A stretch of 64,000 nucleotides of DNA, taken from positions 6,672,761-6,736,760 of the forward strand of contig JAJEKV010000051.1 in the NCBI GenBank assembly GCA_021234155.1, in the 5' to 3' direction. Origin of the DNA: Isoetes taiwanensis (taxonomy: Eukaryota > Streptophyta > Lycopodiopsida > Isoetales > Isoetaceae). Positions 1 to 10,773 of this stretch are shown here, piece after piece. Made by a program: the position numbers and the translations under genes. The notes under the pieces are model-generated. The model was not told where the DNA came from. It ran no database searches and worked only from the letters and a program-made list of their open reading frames with translations. Positions within the stretch are counted from its first letter, which is position 1, and each line of letters opens with the position of its first letter.

Positions 1-1277
1 ACATCCCAAAAATGAAGAGGGCAATAAAATGTCGTTTCGATCATCATTCTCACGTTCTGAATAATCCTCATCATATTGTACTCTTTGATTACGAAATGTC
101 GGTGTCCTAAAATAATTCAATCGAGCATCTTCAACTCTTGAATACATGTCAACCAAGTATTCTCCACATAAACGACCCAATTGGAGAAACCGTTCTTCAT
201 GCAACAATCTAGTCTGTACTATTGTAATTGTGTAAGACCATATTCATTTCTAAGTCCCCAACCCAAAGTGCCATGTGGGAATAAGAGAGGGTATTGTAAT
301 GGTTCATACATAGGATCAGGAATGTTCATGAAGGTTGGCTCACCTTCATTTTGTACCCAAAATCCTGCAACTCGTGGCGTAATCTCAGCTGTGTTGTTAA
401 CATCTATGATGGCTGCAATTTCATTGCTTGCAACTGCTCCTTCAATTGTTATATATGCCGATGGCAAGCCCATACTTCCCATGGTTCGGAGGTTCTGAAT
501 AAATGGGTTTACTTGATCGAGGATTAAGCCAATAATTGCCACCCACTGAAATGGCACGTTTTGGTTTTGTGCCTGTGTGTATCGTTCTGATTCATCATAG
601 ATATACCAATGCATAGGATGCCATGATTCTGCAATGGGATGTAACCGATGGTAAGTTCGACCAGTAATAGTCACCGACGAAGGAAAATCTAAATTTACAA
701 ATCCACCGCTCACTCCAAGCACACTAAAGCAGAATAGTTTATTCACTTTTCTCGATAGCTCGGCAAATTCTGGCATGTTGTAAAGATTTTGTAGCGCCAT
801 AGGCAAGGGCGGTAAAGGCGATAGTAACCATCTCCCTCTATTACAACAAAATCCATCACGCTCAACATTGAGCAATGTCTGACAGTATGTACATTGTTTA
901 TTCCATGTACACATTATATAACTTCGATGAATTGCCAAATTCATTTGTTGTGCTTGAGCTTGCCAATGGACTGAAACAGATAACATTATTTCTGGTACAC
1001 TGTTCCTTCGTCGTATTTTATCTCTGTCCTCATTGGACAACTTTGCATATCGTTCTGCTGCCTTCAGTCTTAATCTATCTCTATCCTCATCAGGCAAGTT
1101 TGCATAATGCTCTCTCTCTCTCTCCCGTATGCTCTCCCTATCATTGACATATCGTTCTCTTCTTCTACAACGTATCCTCTCCCTATCTTCCTCCGACAAT
1201 TTTGCATAACGTTCTCTAGCTCTTTGTCGGTCTCTCTCTCTATACCTTTCTAATATGATTCTATCATTATCATCCAT
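1..1277 (-). pseudogene. Helitron Rep/helicase, N-terminal part, broken
   Basis: Reads leftwards from an ATG at 1277 and runs off the left edge. Residues 1-90 are arginine/glutamate-rich repeats of the type RERYAKLSEEDRERIR, as seen at the start of some plant Helitron proteins. A Cys cluster follows (CTYCQ, then CC about residue 148). The block DPMYEPLQYPLLFPHG near residue 330 is the hallmark of the Helitron_like_N domain. The open frame stops at 219-221, but homology continues in another frame to the window edge (LGRLCGEYLVDMYSRVE), so there is a frameshift near 222. Rep endonuclease and PIF1 helicase domains would lie outside the window. Helitrons move by rolling-circle replication. This copy is probably inactive. 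The upstream side (1278-1320) is a homopolymer and AT-rich; no Helitron terminus was identified. Confidence 0.85.
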
Positions 1278-1849
1278 GTTTTTTTTTTTTTTGGCTATAT
1301 ATATATCATTTAACTAACATCCAATGGTAGCCATATTGACACCTTGAGACGCAGCTAAAACAACTATATAAGAGGATAGCTTACCTGATTTAACTGTATC
1401 TTCCACGTTCCCCTTCGCACTGGTGGAGAGCACCTTTCTCAAGAACTGAACTGAAATACTTTTCCCTTTCTCCTTAAGACGTATTTGTCATCATCTATGT
1501 ACACGAATCTAGAGTTACCATGATGTTAAGAAAATGCGTTGGTCCTCTCCCCAAAACGCGGATATAGGCTGGGGGTGATCATAACGCTATCAACATTTGT
1601 CCCACGTAAATTTTCCCATGCACATCCATGAATATATGGTTGTGTGGTTTTCCAGGGACTCATTAATACAAAAAGAACGAATGCTTATATGTAGCTATTC
1701 ACTAAATGTGGCCTGGCATGAACCCCAGGGTGGATATTTTGGTACATGGGCTTACTATCAACAAGGCATTTAAATGTTTTTTTAAACTTTATTTAGACTG
1801 TAGTCGTAGTAAGAACATATTCGAAGAAGGAGAAAAAAGGAATAATGGG

Positions 1850-2640
1850 TGAGAGAGAGTGGTATGAGGCTAAAGTGCATTACTCTATTTGAAGGATGGG
1901 GTAAAGCGCGGTGTCGATATGGGTATTGAATGGCAGATTTTATTAAGCTTTTAGTGGCCAAAATTTATTTTTTTAAAAACAAGTATATTATTTCTGGATG
2001 CATAACATATCATAATGTTTGCTTGGTGCCCTTTAAGCTACAAATGGGTTATAATGATGTTATCTCACTGGGGATGGGTGTTATGTTGGTTTTTGGACAT
2101 TGGAAAAGAGTATTAGACTTTTGCCTTTTATAGTGATCAAATGGTTTTACACAAGAGTGTATAATGGGAAATGATAAAAATGAAGAAGGGTTAATGGTCA
2201 AAAGCTTAAATGGGTTAATTCTTGGGTCTCGATGTCTAATATGTTTGGAGAATATAGTATACGAATATACATGGAATGAGGTGTATTACGATTTCTTGGT
2301 ATGAAGTATTATTCGACTTAAGGACGTAGTTCATTGCTCCATTTGAAGTATGGGGTAAAGAAGGGATACGTAGAAAGGCAGAATTTATTGGCTTCTAGAG
2401 CCTACAAATACATATTTTTTGCATTTTAGAAAGGTATTATAACATATTTTGGCTTTGTGCCCTTGAGGCTTCAAGTGGGTTGTAATGTGATTATCTCATG
2501 GTGAAGGATGTTAGTGTGGTCTAAGACATTGAAAAGAAATACCATAGGGTTTATGCTTCTTAAAGTGATCTAGGGGTTTAGGGGTTAAAATTATTAAGGG
2601 TTAAATCATGGTTCTGGATGTCTAATGGGTTTGTAGTAAA
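1850..2640. repeat. diverged direct duplication, ~460-bp period
   Basis: The stretch 1850-2240 recurs, strongly diverged, at about 2310-2640. Shared landmarks are a 'tttgaa-atggggtaaag' block, a 'ggcagattttatt' block and a 'tgtctaat' block, all spaced alike. No long open frame lies in either copy. The 1278-1850 stretch before it has no recognisable feature. Confidence 0.5.
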
Positions 2641-4850
2641 TAAAATAAGTATAAGAGTATATATGTGCAAATTTAGAATTTGTGTTATACGAATAAAATA
2701 AGGATGGCTTTAAAATGTTATGGTTTTCAAAGGAAAAAATAAGTCGAAAATTCAAAGGGCTAGGTCGGTTGCGAAAAAATGGCAGTAGGGTTAGGTTTCT
2801 GGAAAGATCCTCTGCTGCGTCCACGACCGCCGGACTGATCTTGGGAAGGAGTGCATACCGACAGGGATTTCCAGATATGGTAAACAGAGGACTCGCACTC
2901 AGTCAGTGAAGCATCTATAAATTGATTAGAGAGATCGGATGGCATCATTGTTCTTATTCATCTAGAGTTCTTATTCAACATCTGTGGTGGAACCTATAAT
3001 CAGTCCCTTGGCAGTTTAAATACTTCAGTCAAAATGCATGGATTTTATGCCTACCAGAACGTAAAACACAGAACATCCAGCCTATTAATCTTTAAACCAA
3101 TCAAGGCCCTTTCTTACCGCCATGCTTTTAGAATTAAAGGTTTAATACAACATCAGCATGAACTAAAAGTGTACATAATCCATATATTATATTCAGCTAG
3201 ATCCTATATCAGTCCTATATCAGTTCTACCATCAACCATTATTTGCAGTTAAAAATACATTGGCAGGACTGTACCAACCAACAGCAAGCAAAGGTAAGAA
3301 GAAAAGACCACATTTGCGTAACCAACCTATGCCTGCCTATAAGCTCTATATCTAAACCAGCACCCTCATACAACCCAAACCCCATAGCAACATAAGGTCC
3401 AGCAATAAGCTAAACTAAGCTTAAGCAAACACAAAACTAAAACTAAAACCCCAACCCTAGTAAACGACCATTACCACCAAATGTCCCGATCCTGCAACCT
3501 TTCTTCTTATGTGGAACGCAGACAAAAGGTTCCTGCTAGCAAGGTTTGCTCTTACTGCTATCTGGTTCTATTGTGAACTTGCCTACATCAGAATCCATCG
3601 CCTATTTGCAGGCTTCAAACACCCATACTATAAATATTGAAGAACAAGGATAGAAAGCTTACCGGAACATGACCTGCAGACAAATCATTGCCAGAATACC
3701 AAGCACGTTGCCATACCCAAATATACAGAGTAGCCCAAATTTAGAGCAAGCAAAGCGACAGGAACTCTGGGCTTTTATATCAGCATGCTTCATGAATGTG
3801 TGGCGGACCTGCTTCCAGAAAACAGGCAAGAATGGCGACAACACCAGAGGTCAGGCAGGAGCCAGCAAATAGCAAATAACATGCATTTGACAGCTATAAA
3901 CATCAAGAAAACAGATGGCGACATGTGGTGAAGCGGCTTCCAACAGAAACACCAAGAAATTTCGATGACGACAGCTCAAACCACAAACCACAAACCAGAT
4001 GCCAGCCACAAACCACAAACCAGATGCCACAGATCCGCGGGTTAAGAAACGGTGGCGCCTTGGCGAATCTTCCTGTTCTCATCTGGCCGCACATCTGGCA
4101 TGGAGAGCCTAACTTAGATTGCGGCGGAGAACACGAAAAATTTGAAACTGAATTACATATGTTTAGATAAAAATAGAACGTGTCTTATTTAGGTTTGAAA
4201 TAGGTTGGGATATCAAATGGAGTCTTATTTTATTCCGGGGAATTTTCCCCACCGTAAAATAAGACACCTAATCTTATTTGAATGTATAACTAAAAATAAG
4301 ACGTGCCTTACTTTTTCATGCTTTTCCACTAGTATTTTAGTGGTGTCCTATTTTATGACTACCATGAGGACTACCATGAAGTAGAAAGTAAGTTTAAATT
4401 TAAGTTTAAATTTTGCGACTAGTGTGGAAAAAGGACCTAATACGTGCTAGGTAACTAGCCAGATTGAGGGGTTTTTGGCCGGTAAACCGGCGGCGGCGCC
4501 GCAGGGACCGGCCGGGACCGGCCTTAACTTAAGCCAGCATTTGGAAAATTCTGTTTGCATGCTGGGGACCTCTAATATCCATGGCCATGACCTCTAATAT
4601 CCATGGCTATGGCCTACTACGACGAGGGAGTTGCCACAGAAATGTCTAAAAGCATGCACTCGGATTTTAAAGGGCAATGCAAGTGAAACAGAGCAATGCA
4701 ATCGAAACAGGGGATTTGACATTAGGGCCCTGTTGCAAACCTGCAAAAAAAGAGTTTCAAAGCTGCTTCTTTCTATGTTCCCATTTGCAAAAATCCTAAA
4801 GAATAGGGGATCGCCGGACAAAAGCGCAAATAGGCTACAAACGCTCTGTC
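2641..4850. other. intergenic, no gene recognised
   Basis: Short open frames only, none with a recognisable domain. Small local repeats are visible: a duplicated block of AAACCACAAACC type at about 3980-4030, TCTTATTT blocks in both orientations at 4160-4330 that may be a decayed MITE, a GC-rich CCGG-repeat patch at 4475-4525, and a duplicated 'acctctaatatccatggc' at 4567-4606. Confidence 0.4.
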
Positions 4851-4854
4851 GACC

Positions 4855-4990
4855 GCTGCAAACAGGAGAATGGGAAGAATAAGCTCGCTCTGCCAACGAC
4901 TGCAAACAGGAGAATGGGAAGAATGAGCTATTCTCTGCGAAGAATAAGCTCTGCTCTGTGAACAAGAGAATGGGAAGAATAAGCTTCTCA
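4855..4990. repeat. imperfect direct repeats (GAGAATGGGAAGAAT unit)
   Basis: Three copies of a unit containing AGAATGGGAAGAAT followed by AGCT occur at about 4866, 4910 and 4969, separated by related CTCTG-containing spacers. They lie in the 3' flank of the proline iminopeptidase gene. No coding role is visible. Confidence 0.55.
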
Positions 4991-5312
4991 AAGCTTCTGA
5001 TCTACCGTAATGTCTTGCTGAAGACAGAAAATGGCGGAACAGTGAGAGAAAATGATGTTCTTGAAGACAAAGCACATCGATAGGGATCCTTCTCCTTCAC
5101 AAAAGAAACAGAGGAAGTTCCTCTGGCGGAGATGTAAGCGGCGCCACCAGGAACCGTAAACTCAAAATTACCTGTAATAAACAATTAAAAAATATTCGAG
5201 GAATTTCCCCAAACGGCATTACACATGCAACGGTAATTTTTTCTGCAGTCCTCAACTCCAAGAGGAAATCATATTTGCCATATCAGCCTTTTCATGTCGT
5301 GAAGCATAACCC

Positions 5313-8311
5313 TTAATAATTTAATGACCTGAATTTGTCAGATGCATTGACCAGCTCCTTGGCTATGCCTTTCTCGTACATAGAATGCCCTGCATCTAGA
5401 ACTGAAATGCAACACGGTTTAGCACCAAACGGAAGGAGGAAGATAGAATCCAACTCAGACATATCACCTATCCGGAGATCTGCCTCTGGCCATGCACGAT
5501 GGAGATCAAACGCATTCTGAAAACCTCGTCAACAATCAGCAAGCGTAAAAATTCTTGATTAGACTACAATACTTATGAAAACCTTGTTTAAATATTAACC
5601 ACTGTGTCATAGCTTATTAGTGACCAAAGCAAATATGATACCCTGGACTGGAAGAAAACAGACAAATGCAAACTTGAATAGTTTATAAGGTTCAACAATG
5701 TAACATTACACATACTAAAAACGAACTATCATGAGCACCAACCTAGGAAAGAAATCATATGAACCTTGTCATCGTCAGTCCATCAATACAAACAAGCCTT
5801 ATACTTATGTTCCATACTTCCCCAACCTTTCCCACCCTTAGGATTCAACCAACCCCTAGGCTCATGATGCCAATCATTGAAGGCAAAACAGACTTACAGA
5901 AAGAGGACACACAAAATCGTAACGTCCATGAATAATTGTACAAGGAATATGCTGTATGCTAGAAACTCCTTTCAGCAACTGGTTCTCAGTCAAGAAACCT
6001 TGGTTGATCTATGTAAGCACATTGTTAATTGTATCAAGTATGCAGGTTGTTGATGAGAACGAATATGTTCCATGGCTTGTACTTACAAAATAATGACATT
6101 CCAGGCGTGCCTGAACAACTTGTGATGTAACTATAGGTTTTCCTGAAAGTACGTAAAGTAAAATAGCATCATATCATTAGAAAGTGGACAAACATGAGAA
6201 ATGCAAAAGGCAACTTTGACATAACCAGTACCAGTATTCAAAAATTTTTGTTGCAAGTTCTCCAATGGTTTCAAAAGCGTTTGTTGGAAGTTATCCAATG
6301 GTTTGAATTCCTTTACAATATAAATGTCAGGTAAAACTGCATTACTTAGATGCACAAATTAGCACATAAACTTCAAATAAAAAATAGTAATACTTGTGAA
6401 CTGATGGCTCTCTGGCCATCATAACTTATCACTGAAGATGAAACAGAAAAGGAACTGAGCTCCATCTCCCATGAAAACCATGCATTGGCCTGAAAAGAGA
6501 AATTCAAGTGGAGCCAACTTGACCAAGGGAAATAAGCAAGACTATGCACCAACATATACCGCATATAACTGCTCCAATGGATTATCGGATGTTAGCCGCC
6601 TGTAATATGACCCTAGAATGTCATGAGTCTCCCCTGGTTCAAGAACTGATAAAAACCTTTCCCAAGCAAAAGGATATAACAAATTGGCACCCTGGAAGGC
6701 TTTGCATATGTAAACGTTTTGTGCTTATATTGACATAGGCAAACAATTGCATGTGCACATTCTAAATTAGACCCTATAATGTCCTGATACAAGCCAATCA
6801 TATATGGTTCGCACTCATGTGCGCAAGTAATTCTAAATAACTATTGGCGATTCCAACAGGAGTCCTTAAATGCTTACATATATAATAAGGTACAGTTACT
6901 TTTGAAGGTAGGGATAAGCATATTATTATCATCACATAACATGCAAGAACAGTGCATGATCTAAACAAAGACACATCCCAGGTTCAAAAACATGATGACC
7001 TGCCTGTTTATAAAACCAGTCTAATTCTTGTTGGCGCAGCAAAGATACACCACGAAGAATAATTCCTGCTACAACATGGGGATATGTCTCTGCATAAGCC
7101 AAGCCTAGAGTTACTCCCCATGATCCGCCAGTCACCATCCACCTGTTAATTAGACATAAAAGAACTCATTAGCCATTGAAAGATTAAAATTGTTAGAAGT
7201 TTGAAAACAGTTGCTCCTAAATAAAAATGGCATGGAGACTTTTTTATTCCAAGATGCTCCCGCAGCTTCTCGATGTCATTGACCAAGTGCCATGTTGTAT
7301 TTTCTTCTAAGCAGTTCAAGGGCACTGACTTCCCACAACCCCTTTGGTCAAACAAGACAACCCGATAATGCTTTGGATCAAAGAACTGTGCATGTCTTCT
7401 TGAGCAGCTTGCACCGGGTCCCCCATGTAAAACTGTAGACCAGAAATGGTAGTTAACCACAATACCTTTCATAATGTTTATACATTAAAATGAAAGATGT
7501 CCCCAGGCACAACATCCAAATGTCTAGCCTCGTATACAATTGTCTACACCTGTCTATAGCTAATAATTAGAAGGTGGTAGAAAATTCTCTCAAAGGCCAC
7601 TGGAAAACCAGACAAAACTAATAGTTTAACAAAGCAAAACTGCTGCTGATTCTTTCTATATGGTATCGGCTTCTGTAAATCTACATTAATTCTCTGACTT
7701 TGGCATATTAACCAAAAAGGGGTCAGAGAAACATTATAGCTTGTTATATCACAGGCTCCATAAACTTAGATTGTGAAATGGTCATCTTAGTGGGGTTGCT
7801 CAAAAAGTGGTGAACAACCATCTTTTGTAATTTATGCTAAAAGGGAAAATTCATAGAAATGTAGCGGTCTCCCTTGTTCCTTGTCACTCTTACTTGGCTT
7901 ATCTTTTGCATATCAAACAGCGTATGAAGACTTAACAACCCGAATTTCTAACTTACACACAACTGGTTTTCCTTGAGGATTGCCGAATATCTCGTAGTAT
8001 ATTGTGTGCAATGAAGAAACCTTCAAATAGCCTGCAGAAAGAGGCATAGACTTGGGGTACATTTGTCCTTGAGCTAAAACTTTAATCTTCTTTGGTCTAT
8101 TGCCACCTAAAATTTCAAATCAGTTAAGAACTGAAAATCATTTCATGTGCTGTGATACATTGATAACCTGCCTACCTGGTATACTGAGCGCCAGACTTCT
8201 TCTTGCGCTGCTACAAAGGGACTGGTTCCGCCCTGTTCCTAAATATAGCAAATTGACGTATAGGGAATCATGGCATCCCCCATAGCTGATGGTCGAAAAT
8301 CTCATGACCAT
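5313..8311 (-). CDS. PIP: proline iminopeptidase (alpha/beta hydrolase), ten exons
   Basis: Releases N-terminal proline from peptides; peptidase family S33. Exons (minus strand order): 8176-8311, 7957-8106, 7240-7432, 7004-7142, 6560-6691, 6426-6489, 6087-6142, 5898-6008, 5468-5516, 5313-5401. Phases agree throughout, giving 372 residues and TAA at 5313. Oxyanion motif HGGPG at 98-102; nucleophile Ser167 in GGSWG; Asp321 in GRYDFVCP; His349 in DAGHS: the catalytic triad is complete. The cap region (WFYKQ...YPFAWERF, RRLTSD, WEM) matches plant enzymes in spacing. The first ATG (8311; a second at 8305) follows an in-frame TAA. The first ~45 residues are Ser/Arg-rich, suggesting an organellar transit peptide (inference). 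Odd points: intron 4 is best read as GC-AG (CAG|GCAGGT), and intron 3 has a weak GTCTCC donor. Both follow from alignment and need cDNA. Confidence 0.9.
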
Positions 8312-8540
8312 AAGTTCTTTGTTATTTTTCTCGACTTTTTAGCAGCCTTGCCTCCTCTGAGGTAAATGGATTCCTCCTATTCACGTGTATGACACTTCAG
8401 CAAAAATTGACGTAGGTAATCCCTAACCGCTAGATCCTTATTTTTTCCTTATCGTGCGGTTGCGAGAATCACAAGTTTCCTAAAAATTGCAATGACCATA
8501 CCTGGCTTTTTTTCACGAAGGATGCATTTTACCGAAGCCC
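8312..8540. other. 5' flank of proline iminopeptidase gene
   Basis: Short AT-rich stretch upstream of the minus-strand ATG at 8311. No clear TATA box or other element can be assigned with confidence. Confidence 0.3.
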
Positions 8541-8822
8541 CGATTTGTTTTTTGAGTGTTGTTTTTTGCCCCGATTTGTTATTTGAGTGTTGTTTTTGTT
8601 TTTTGAGTGTTGTTTTTTGCTCCGATTTGTTTTTTGAGTGTTGTTTTTTCGTTGAGTGTTGTTTGTTATTTGAGTGTTGTTTTCGTTGAGTGTTGTTTTT
8701 TGCCCCGATTTGTTTTTTGAGTGTTGTTTGTTATTTGAGTGTTGTTTTTTGCCCCGATTTGAGTGTTGTTTGTTATTTGAGTGTTGTTTTTTGCCCCGAT
8801 TTGTTTTTTGAGATTTGTTTTT
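8541..8822. repeat. minisatellite of GAGTGTTGTTTTTTG-type units
   Basis: About ten degenerate units built from GAGTGTTGTTTTTTGC, CCCCGATTTG and TTATTT blocks. Unit order varies, as expected from unequal exchange or slippage. The long open frame on the minus strand (8529-8909) is an artefact of this array. The array stops next to the TRIM element's 3' LTR. Confidence 0.85.
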
Positions 8823-8839
8823 TCTAGATCCAACGCAGG

Positions 8840-9002
8840 TGATGAGAAATGAGCCTCCTATGATTGGGTGGATAGGCTGGGGATCGAACCCAGAACCTCT
8901 TGCTTGCAAACTAAGTACTCTACCACTGAGCTACTGGCCCTTTGATGGGCTTTCGGTACATTCTTCATGTGTGCCTATTACACATGCTCCAACATTCCAA
9001 TA
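8840..9002 (-). repeat. TRIM 3' LTR
   Basis: 163 bp, colinear with the 5' LTR except for a 14-bp deletion near the start. Preceded by the purine tract 9003-9010. Its first dinucleotide is TA rather than TG. Carries the tRNA-like block at 8869-8940. Confidence 0.8.
8869..8940 (-). tRNA. tRNA-Ala(UGC)-like sequence inside the 3' LTR
   Basis: Second copy, 72 nt. A box TAGCTCAGTGG and B box GGTTCGATCCC both match consensus. D and T stems pair, and the loop TTTGCAA holds UGC. The acceptor stem is worse than in the other copy (three mismatches) and the anticodon stem has the same two mismatches, so this copy is probably not functional as a tRNA. Confidence 0.4.
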
Positions 9003-9174
9003 TTCCCTTTAATGGACACACCAATCCATTCCAACCTTCACCACAAGCTCCCCTCCTCGGGCAACTCCACCACTACGGGAGTTGGGCTTTCCACTGGCCA
9101 AGCTTTGATCATTCTCACCCCTTCACCACTGGGGACTATCACGGTGCGGTTAAGCACCCTTTACTTGGGACCAT

Positions 9175-9187
9175 GGCTCTGATACCA
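9175..9187 (-). promoter_or_regulatory. primer-binding site for initiator tRNA-Met
   Basis: Minus strand reads TGGTATCAGAGCC directly after the CA of the 5' LTR. TGGTATCAGAGC is the standard plant primer-binding sequence complementary to the 3' end of initiator tRNA-Met. Confidence 0.85.
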
Positions 9188-9364
9188 TGTTGAGAAATGA
9201 GCCTCCTATGATTGGGTGGACAGGCTGGGGATCAAACCCAGAACCTCTTGCTTGCAAGCTAAGTACTCTACCACTGAGCTACCGGCCCTTTGATGGGCTT
9301 TCAATACTCTTCCACTGACTCATTCTTCATGTGTGCCCATTACACATGCTCCAACATTCCAACA
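9188..9364 (-). repeat. TRIM 5' LTR
   Basis: 177 bp, TG...CA. Immediately followed, in minus-strand reading, by TGGTATCAGAGCC. Carries the tRNA-like block at 9217-9288. Confidence 0.8.
9217..9288 (-). tRNA. tRNA-Ala(UGC)-like sequence inside the 5' LTR
   Basis: 72 nt. Acceptor arms GGGCCGG/CCTGTCC pair at 6 of 7 positions including a G3:U70 pair, the identity determinant of alanine tRNAs. D stem GCTC/GAGT pairs fully, T stem CTGGG/CCCAG is perfect, and the anticodon loop CTTGCAA carries UGC. The anticodon stem CTTAG/GCAAG has two mismatches. The internal pol III A box (TAGCTCAGTGG) is intact; the B box is GGTTTGATCCC, one change from consensus. Likely a tRNA-derived module of the retroelement rather than a working tRNA gene. 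Confidence 0.5.
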
Positions 9365-10616
9365 TTTACTAGCATTCTGGAGCATTTACCTAGCATTACG
9401 GATCATTTACTCAGCATTTCGGCTGCTTTTACTCCTGGCAGAATGCTTCCTAAGTGTTTCCACGTTTACAAGAATGGCAAGTAATGGCAATCTACTTGCC
9501 ATTCCTGTATACGTAAATGAGCTAGAGTTCCAAGCTCCAGTAAAAGCTTCAGTTGTTGCATGCTTCTAGATGTCTACAAAGGTCTTAGACCCGTCACTGG
9601 GGCAAAATGCCATGATGGCGAGGTCCACGTCCATGTATATGAAAGGAAATCCCCACAATGGTTTTGGTTTTCTCAGGAAAACTACCGAAATGCCCCTAAA
9701 ATCTAGCAACTTTGGCTACCTAGTGGTTTACGTTTCAAAATAATGATATAGAGGCATTTTAGGAATTATCAAAACTAGTGGGGCATTTTGGTAGCCCCCC
9801 CTTCAATATGTTTCTTACTCAGGTGCTATTGGAGAGTCAGATGGATGTTGCCCTGTCTAAAGTCGTTGGTGCCCATGCAAAAGATCTTGGCACTCATCCA
9901 TCACGGCTATCACAGCTTTGAATGTGCTTTGGTCTAATTTAGCTTCCAATGGTGCATGTCTTATGGTCTATTTTTAGTCTACTGTTACCGAGCTTGCCAT
10001 GTTGATCCTTCTGGCAGCTCTGGAGCTTGTCTAAACATGCGTTAATTCTAGGTTGTTATGATATTGGTGAAGAATTGAATCTTCCTTTGCAGTTGAAAAA
10101 GAACCATATTGATAGATCCATCATCACTAATATACCATATAAAAATCAAGGAAATACTATTCACAATGTGTTTACCATATTTAGCTTGCAAATCAACACA
10201 GAAGCTTCTTCAATAATCTAATCCCGGTCTCCAACTACACCGTTGCCACTAGCCTGAGCACCACCTTGCTCCTTCACTACATGCACTCAAAGGGATTCGT
10301 CTTCGTGACTAAGTGGGGATCCCTGGCTGCCACTGCATGCGTGGAAACACTCTACAATCTTCTTGGATAATAAGAACATAAGCAATTCAAAGACACAAGA
10401 TCCTATGTGAAATAAGTGCTAGCAATGACAATATGACCGATGAAATTCAACACATGCGCATCAAAAGCAGAGAACATAACAAAGAGATCAAACCATCATG
10501 ACACACAACTGCAAGATAATGGGAAGCTCAATCAGCCTAGATAGAGGCCATGTTAGCAGAAAAATGTCCAGCCAACTTACATTCAAAGTGGGAATGGTGG
10601 GGTGAACCTTATATGC
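9365..10616. other. intergenic, no gene recognised
   Basis: Imperfect repeats of a CATTTACTAGCATT type at 9360-9430. A 50-codon plus-strand open stretch at about 10205-10368 (contains KWGSLAATACVETLYNLLG, then TAA) looks exon-like, but I cannot assign it to a family. Confidence 0.3.
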
Positions 10617-10773
10617 GCGTATCCTCCGAGAATGTCTTAATCTCTCCCCGACGTTTCACAGAGACGGTGTCAAAAGCCTTTGCGAAGTCAATGAAGCAAC
10701 AATAAAGGTCTTATCATTGATTTTTGATGTTCTCAACCAAGATGCACAGTGTGAAGATGTGATCAATAGAGTG
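10617..10773 (-). pseudogene. LINE reverse transcriptase fragment
   Basis: Minus-strand frame gives SIDHIFTLCILVENI, two stops, then DLYCCFIDFAKAFDTV. The F(I/V)DF.KAFD block preceded by the 'IDHIFTL' helix is the typical finger/palm part of non-LTR retrotransposon reverse transcriptase. Only ~50 residues remain, with two in-frame stops and no YADD motif visible downstream. Confidence 0.7.

Larger units (their letters stand above)
8840..9364 (-). mobile_element. TRIM LTR retrotransposon with tRNA-like LTRs
   Basis: On the minus strand the order is 5' LTR (9188-9364), primer-binding site (9175-9187), a ~185-bp internal region without coding capacity, polypurine tract AAAGGGAA (9003-9010), 3' LTR (8840-9002). 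The LTRs differ mainly by a 14-bp indel and point changes. The 5' LTR begins TGTTGG and ends CAACA; the 3' LTR starts TATTGG (mutated TG) and ends CATCA. Total 525 bp with no gag or pol, so it is a terminal-repeat retrotransposon in miniature that depends on proteins supplied in trans. The flanking five bases (gcagg and tttac) do not match, so no target duplication is visible. Each LTR holds a tRNA-Ala-like block in the same orientation. Confidence 0.8.

Noticed and set aside
8529-8909. 126-codon minus-strand Lys/Asn/Gln-rich frame
   Set aside because: Arises from the GAGTGTTG minisatellite and runs into the TRIM LTR.
8869-9288. Annotating two functional nuclear tRNA-Ala genes
   Set aside because: Anticodon stems have two mismatches and both copies sit inside LTRs; better seen as retroelement modules.
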